From Punica granatum (taxonomy: Eukaryota; Streptophyta; Magnoliopsida; Myrtales; Lythraceae): a stretch of 64,000 bases of DNA. Positions 57,801 to 64,000 of this stretch are shown here, piece after piece. Within the stretch, counting starts at the first letter, position 1, and each line of letters opens with the position of its first letter. The translations under genes were made by a program, and so were the position numbers. Below the pieces are notes generated by a model that had not been told where the DNA came from, did not search any database, and worked only from the letters and a program-made list of their open reading frames with translations. The stretch covers positions 3,410,001 through 3,474,000 of the forward strand of contig NC_045132.1 in assembly GCF_007655135.1 (NCBI RefSeq). Direction: 5' to 3'.

Positions 57801-60800
57801 CCGTCTCTCGAACGGGTGTAGAGTATCCAATCGATGCATACATCGAATCACGACGACTCATAAATCGCATATAGAAAAGTACTTTAAAAGGAGATAAGGG
57901 ATACGTGAGTGAGTTTCATGTTTGGGCATTTGAGATATATATATTAATGAGGGAGAAAGTCGATTTTAATTAATATGATAAGTAATTGCATGATGATGAT
58001 GAAGGCAATTGTTTAATTATTAGTTAAGAAAAAGAGAACAAAGAAAAACATTATTAATATATAATGTTGTATATATTGGCATTTGGGGGGGCTTTTGAAG
58101 TTGTTTGGTGACATGATGGGATTGTGGGGGGACTTTTATCATGTGCATGGAGTCCTTTAAACCATTAAATCAGGCTGTGGGTAATGATCTCAATCATGGC
58201 CTATAGCCCATTGAACATTTATCTTATTTATTGTAATTGCTTTTTATTTTTTATGTGATGAAAAATTAATGGAATTGAGTAAATTCTTCTTCTTCCAAAA
58301 ATAATAATAATAACAACAACGGAGTGAATAATGATGAAGGGGACCAAGACAATTTTTAACCTATTTTGGGGAAGTAGGGACTAGACCACGTAGAATGGGA
58401 AGGGATGCATCATGATGAGCTCCACATACGCAAACTTTGCATCATTTTTATTTTGTGAAAAGAAAAAAAAAAAAAAAAACAGAGAGTTTAAAGTCACACT
58501 TTTGCCCTCTTTTCTTACTTTTGTGTGTTTAGTTCGAAAGCCGTACTTTAGTCTACGTTTAGGAGCGCCTCTTTGACTTTTAGTTTTTACTCTTATTCGA
58601 GCTGCAAAAGCAGTTGTCGATGAGAAATTTATAAAACTATATGATTTCGGTTAAATCTGTAATTACAAATATTATTTTCTCCACTAAATTAGTACGTAAT
58701 TACTAAAATTGCTCTTTTTTTTTTATCATCAACCGATCTATTTTAATGTCAACATTTTTAGATTTCTATGTCACAAAAATTGAAACATATCCTGAAATAT
58801 TATGAAATTAATACATATTTTTGGAACAAAAATTTTTTCGGTTTCTTTTTTTTTTTTCATTAGCTATATCACTCCTAAACTAAGTATCAGAGGTGCTTGG
58901 TAGGGGCTAATCTGCAAGGTTTTCCAGTGGTTCCACGAGTAATCACAAGAAGTCTCATGTAGTGTCAATTCCCAGCCGAGCTATTCGACTTTGGAATTTC
59001 CAAAATGCTGTCCCAAGATTACTCCCAACAGGATAATATTGGTAATCTTGATACTCATCCAAAATGGCTCGGAAATCATATTATTTTAGTGATTTAATTT
59101 GATATGTGTTGACGTTTTTGAACAAGATCAATTAGCATCGTACGTATGTATCGGGCGGCTTTACACCGAGGTCAAAGTGCGACTTGCAAGTGACCTCAAT
59201 GGGTCATTGCCAGTGACTTCGTGCCGTGACTTAAGTTTCTGATTAATCTCAGTAATCACTTGGTCCTTACGAAACACATGATTGAGTAAAATAATCTTTA
59301 TTATTCCAAAAAAAAAAGAAGGGGAAAAAATGACAGATAACTCTTAACGGAAATTCGGAAGGACGGTTCGGTCTGTCTGTCCTTTGCTTTTGGGCCGTGC
59401 AAATTGACAGAACGTCCGTCCGCCACACAAACCGACAAAATGGTACGCTTCTCTCGTAATGATTTTACTTTATTTTTTTCCCTAATAAGAGTAATGATTT
59501 TACTGAAAAAACAGTTAGGATGGAGGCGGCTGCCTGCCTGCCTGAATGTGGGGCCCACTGACATCGTCAGCACACCGCAGGCAGCCACGTCGGCAGGAGG
59601 AGAGAGAGACAGACAGACAGATTTCAGTGGAGCTCGTACTTCAACATTAGCAGGAGTCTCTCTCTCTCTCCCCTCTTTTTTTTTTTTTGTTATTAATCCA
59701 AGAATTAAACTTCCATTGGGAGAATTTCATAGAGACCAACGGGGAAGTGCGATGTCGTAGTGTATCAAATTATTGTCAATAAAGGTTTTGTATATTTAAA
59801 ATAAGAGTATTATAATTTAATAAAAAATATTATTATTTTTTACTATATTAAGACACACGCTAAATAATAAAAATAAAAAACATTAATTAGTATGTAACAA
59901 CAGTACTCTTATCAAACAAGAAGTTATTTTGGAAAATAGCAATCTTATTATATTTGGAATGTCCTTCAATCTGCATTCTTAAGGATGCTTTGTACCCTAG
60001 CAATCTTAGTCAAAATTAGACAAAATGTTTTAACAAAGAGTCCTGGGCTAGACGTCATACTCGCACAAAGGACCATATTCAATGCTTATTGATGGACCTA
60101 GGTACCAAGACTTGGTTTCAAATATTGATTTTGAGGACAATATTGCATTCTAGATATGGGTCGTTGGACCGATTAAAGTCTTGTCCCTTCAAACGATGTT
60201 TGACTTGGTAATCAGATGTATCGGAAACTCTAGGGACCGCTGTGTCATTTTATAGTTTACACTAGAAGGAAACTGTAAATGATTGTTATTCGTGATGATG
60301 TGTTGAGAAATAACCAACAAAATCCCCTTTTGAGATCAAGGAACGGTGAAGGTAGAAGAACGAGATTTAGATCCTCCTACGAGTCTGATATCGAGGACGA
60401 GACTGAATGTGGATCCGACCTGCCAGTTTTTTCAATAATTTTACTCAAGCGAAAGCAGCGTCAGTACAATTACACTGAATTATAAAGAGCTTCAACCTCT
60501 TAATTTGAAAAGAATCCGGAAGCCTAAACTCAGCTTCATTGAGAACAGTAAAGAATCCAGATCTGGAGAAAGGATCATATGCTCAAAAGACTAATTCGTT
60601 CATCTAAAAGGTCCGGAAAAAGGCAAAAGATCAAAGTGTAAAGCAAAATACACATGCCTGAGTTGGAAGCAGCACATCAAGAGCCTGAGCTGGCATATAG
60701 CAGAATTTTCCTTTTGATTCAATCGCCACCAAGCAGGGAAGCAACAGCTTTAGCGATGTGCAGGACGAGCTAGACATTTGAGATGACGAGACTAAGTAAA

Positions 60801-60822
60801 CCCGATGACCAATGTGCTTTCT
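54861..60822. other. Long intergenic region, no gene seen
   Basis: AT-rich with mononucleotide and TA runs (54947-54960, 57941-57950, A-run at 58464-58480). A GC-richer part at 59330-59660 contains CTGC and GACA short repeats and no recognisable product. Short open frames at 53.7-54.1, 56.2-56.8 and 59.3-59.8 kb have no family features. Confidence 0.6.
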
Positions 60823-61839
60823 CTAACGGTTTGGCAGCAAATCCAACAGTTGGGAATAGATCTGCTCTCTCATTGTGTCTCTGTTGCTAGCACTCAAGGT
60901 GAAGATTTTTGCTCCAGGATGATTCCTCATCCTTGCCACTGCATTGCGGATTTGGGAGAAATTGATAACAATTCGCTAAGGGCCAGTTTATCGACAAAAA
61001 ATTTCCAGGAAAGCTTCTCTGCTTTTTCTCCTCAAAAACCTGAGAAAATGAAAATAATTTTCGGGGAAAACGGACTTCCTGCTTTTCTGATTTCGAAATC
61101 TGGTCCTTTTATTTTGTGATTTTCATTTTTCTATTGAAATTCATATAATCTTGAATAGCAATTGAGAGGAAATTCCCTCATATGCAGATCAAATTCGGTA
61201 AATCAGTGCGAATCTTAAAAAGAACCAACACACCGCAAAAACTTCTCAAGCATTCCGGGTGTTAAAGAATATTCCAGGTTTAGAATGTATTCATCGTTTC
61301 TTCATTTCGCAGTACGAATTAATAGTAAAAGATGAAAAATTAAAATGAAAAGAGAAAGTCCTACCCAACATAACAAAAACCAAAAAGATTGTAAAGAGAA
61401 TAAATCACATAATTTCACAACTTTAAATTTTAATGATAGATTTCACTAACGCACTTCAAAATAAACAATTGATGGTAAACGCAGAATGCGAACATTCTCA
61501 AGCTCATTTGTTATTTTTATATTTATATGATATAAATATTTTATTTATACATATATAAATTAAAAAAGAGGCTTGTCAACACTTGATATGATTTTCCAGT
61601 CAGCAATGCAGAGGCAGATTTAAAGATGTCCGCAACCTTACAAGACCAAATGCAAGAAATATTACCTCCAGGTATGTCACGCCCAGATTTTGGGATGGGA
61701 ATTGTTGCCAGCAGTGGGATTTTCGACTTGAGTACTCTCAGGACAGCAGGGAATTGTTGCCAGCAGTGCTCCTTTCCTCCAGGTATAGCTCCATCTTACC
61801 AACTTCATCGGTGATGAAGAGATCAACATCTTCCTTAAC
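60823..61839 (-). pseudogene. THEP1-like nucleoside-triphosphatase, 3' fragment
   Basis: Two minus-strand exons are recognisable. 61666-61839 begins VKEDVDLFITDEVGKMEL, the Walker B-like segment of the THEP1 (NTPCR) family, and after a frame change reads FPAVLRVLKSKIPLLATIPI and PKSGRDIPG. 60823-60938 continues VARMRNHPGAKIFTLSASNR and ends at a TAG (60823-60825), the normal C-terminal region. The exons join in phase (GGAG|GTAATA; ATGCAG|TG). Between the Walker B segment and FPAV the gene has extra sequence that is not a multiple of three and repeats a downstream 20-mer. The upstream exon with the P-loop (GPPGVGKT) is not found before the right window edge. I judge it a truncated, frameshifted pseudogene. 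The THEP1 family hydrolyses NTPs and has no settled physiological role. Confidence 0.8.
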
Positions 61840-62997
61840 CTACAACAGAATGTGCATCTTCAGCCCAAAGAACGACTTCCATGATTGTGAAACTACAATC
61901 TGGACAACAACATGCATATCAAGATAAAGCAATAATGTGAACTAAAAAGCGTCACCCCACATCCTTGCGGAGAGGTGTACTTCAAAATTGACAATCGATC
62001 ACACTGCATATTCGCAACCTTTACCATGACACTATAGGACTAGCTAAGCAGAAAGGACACAAAAGCGAACAACAAAGTTAGAATGCTGGCACTGGGCACT
62101 AGTATAAAGCTTGCTTGGTCTGTTTACACCTTCTGTGTGATAAGGAAAATAGCTCTACCGCTGATTCTCAGCTGGAGCTATCTTTCATCAGATTTTATGA
62201 TTAACTGATTCTAGGTTGTCGTCTCTACCTTGTCTTGATTGTGAAATTGACTCCGGGAGGATATTCGCTAGGTAGGGCTTTTGCAGAAACCTATCTCAAC
62301 TTTTTGTCTAGTGTTTTCCCTTCATTTGAAGAACATGAAAACGCAAAAATGCTGGATTTCGCTCCGAGAAGATACATTTTTTTCCGATGAAAACGCGGAA
62401 ATAAGAAAATAGCATCTCTCTCGCAGCGAAAACCGAGAGCAGCAGAGTAATCCACAACCAGATGAATGCAAAATTCAGGCAAAAGTTAAAAGAATTCGAG
62501 GAATGCAGATCAGTTCCTCAATGCTTGCTTGCAAAAGGTGGGTCCGACAGGTAGACGAAAACGTTTCTGTTCGGTGCCTACAAAGGCACAATCATAGCTC
62601 ATAGTTTCAATCTATCACTTCCTACCCAGAACTACTAACCCATAGATAGAACATATTAAACCAATTGCCTCAACTTAAAAACCTAACCTGAAAATCAGTT
62701 ACCTCAACTTCAAATCGAAAACCCTAACTTGATAATCGACTACCCTTAACTTAAAATTGAGAGCTCGGACTCGATAAGCAGGGAGACAAACCTAATTAGA
62801 ATGGAGAATGGGACAGTGAGTCAACTTCGAACTTTGAACTTCGGCAGAGTGAGGGGAACGAGCTTCAAGCGGGGAATGGGGGTGAAGAGCGAGCTTCGAG
62901 CCGCAGAGTGGAGTCGCGGAGTGGAGTCGCGGAGCTTCAAGGGAGGAATCGAGCAGATGCAGCAGGGTTCGAGCACTCCAGTAGGGTTTTTTCTGGG
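61840..62997. other. Intergenic, no gene seen
   Basis: I searched both strands for the missing P-loop exon of the THEP1-like fragment and did not find it. A GC-richer stretch at 62800-62990 has an open frame rich in Arg and Ser with no recognisable features (a short repeat GGAGTCGCGGAGTGGAGTCG lies inside it). Confidence 0.5.
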
Positions 62998-63175
62998 GAG
63001 AATGACACTTGAGGTCCTATATGTTTGTCAATTTTTGATATCGAGTTCTAAATATTTCAGTTTAGAAAAACAAGTTCTAAAAGGTTTGAAAAAGTGACAC
63101 TTTTGGTCCTAAATCTAACTTACCGTTACCGCCATGCCACGTGGCCGTTAAATGCTGACGTGGCGCTTCATGATT
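62998..63175 (+). mobile_element. Left end of a second Mutator-type element
   Basis: GGGAGAATGACACTTGAGG and the following ~100 bases (with ATCGAGTTCTAAA and AAACAAGTTCTAAAAGG) belong to the same terminal family as the element at 14393-15619. The sub-terminal part also matches (CCGTTAAATGCTGACGTGGCG here, CCGTTAAATCGATGACGTGG there). I do not see the opposite end before the window edge. Confidence 0.6.
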
Positions 63176-64000
63176 GGTCACGAGTTAGTTCGGGTCCGGA
63201 TGCTAGGGTGAATTGGGTCGGGTTCGGATCTGGACGTCTCCTTCTCCGCCAGACTCCCTCCCCATGTCCGAAACCCTCTGTTCTCTCCTCCACGCAACCC
63301 AATGCCGCCTCTGTAAGCAAGCGTGTTCGTCTTTGACATCCCCAGCACTGCCATTAAGAGGATAGTAACCACATTTCCTCCAAAGCCAAAGACCGTGATA
63401 TTATTGAGGAAAACGTCACTCGAAAAGGAGTTGAACTATTTCCGATTATAAGAAACAAAGAAAGCAAGCATATCTCCCGATTTGTCAAAAGGATATATAT
63501 CTCCGAGACACTCCAAGAATCGATTTCCATTCTGCCAAGTTTCGATCGAGAACCCAAGTAAGAATACAAGTCTATAAGCAGAAGAACCATTCTCAACATC
63601 GCATCAATTGCCCAAAGATGGATTCATATATTTACAAGAAAACTATAACAGAGACCATAATTTCTTGGTTTTTTTTTTTGAAGAATGAATGATGAAAATT
63701 CAAGAAACGGGATCATAGCAGCACATTAATATCTGTGTTATGTCATCAGGAAGGAGGAGAAAACACGAGCAGGTGCTTCCTTTCCCAAGTAATCGAAAGG
63801 GTAGCGCATGCAAGAAACAGATGTGTGAAATTTCCCAGCTTGAGTAGAAAAAAACAGCATCGACCCTATTCCTTAATTTCAACGAAACATGAACTTTGAA
63901 GAACAGACAGAAACAGAGATGGGTTTAGAGGATAATATCGGAGACTGCTGTAATCGAAGAGAGTGACAAGCAGAGAGAAAGAGAGAGAGAGAGAGAGAGG
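63176..64000. other. No gene supported; (GA)n microsatellite at 63975-64000
   Basis: This may be cargo of the Mutator-type element or flanking DNA. A leader-like, GC-richer part at 63180-63320 holds a short frame beginning MSETLCSLLHATQ that I cannot identify. The window ends in a GA repeat. Confidence 0.45.

Noticed and set aside
62801..63097. A 98-codon frame at 62.8-63.1 kb
   Set aside because: The frame is Arg/Ser-rich, has no family features and runs into the Mutator-type terminal repeat at 62998.
1..64000. CRISPR arrays, operons, riboswitches or tRNA/rRNA genes
   Set aside because: I read both strands for these and saw none. The window is plant nuclear DNA, and the only pol III-like boxes belong to SINEs.

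Overview
The window is nuclear DNA of a dicot-type flowering plant. It is AT-rich, with long intergenic stretches, intron-split genes, plant-specific families (a WOX13-clade homeobox gene, a TRM/DUF4378 gene, type-A response-regulator fragments, LRR receptor-like proteins) and heavy plant transposon content. I cannot name the species. Only three genes look intact: an LRR receptor-like protein (21075-24032, minus), a WOX13-like homeobox gene (40312-43370, minus) and a TRM/DUF4378 gene (50456-53262, minus). A fourth locus near 11-13 kb has a convincing first exon and unresolved later exons.

Layout. 1-10.1 kb is nested transposons: a nearly intact Copia element (minus strand, 1627-bp LTR at 4150-5776, running off the left edge) sits in the RNase H region of an older Copia relic. 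The relic abuts a Helitron helicase remnant, which is itself split by a 1.08-kb foldback element with an 8-bp target duplication. 10.7-13.4 kb holds the small membrane-protein locus. 14.4-15.6 kb is a Mutator-type element with long inverted ends and gene-like cargo (Pack-MULE candidate).

16.3-38.6 kb is two direct repeats of one segment: 3' exons of a type-A response regulator, an AT-rich spacer, variable gene debris, a conserved exon-like block, an LRR receptor-like protein on the minus strand, and its upstream spacer with a SINE. Three direct copies of a dispersed repeat ('B' at 13386, 26457 and 38596) bracket the two units. Unit 1 keeps an intact receptor gene. Unit 2 carries a receptor pseudogene (one nonsense codon, one 2-bp deletion), a TRIM element in the response-regulator intron and a Mutator-type MITE. 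Unit 1 also holds a second, truncated receptor fragment joined to a fragment of a TGD3-like ABC ATPase that has lost its Walker A lysine.

40-54.9 kb holds the two well-formed regulatory genes, separated by about 7 kb of AT-rich DNA with Helitron-like ends. 55-64 kb is mostly non-genic. It holds a degraded THEP1-like NTPase fragment (60823-61839) and one end of another Mutator-type element (62998 onward).

No operon-like co-operation is expected. The main theme is local duplication and decay of an immune-type receptor with hitch-hiking gene fragments. The response-regulator fragments are the most provocative part, because partial copies of this family regulate a full-length gene through small RNAs in poplar.
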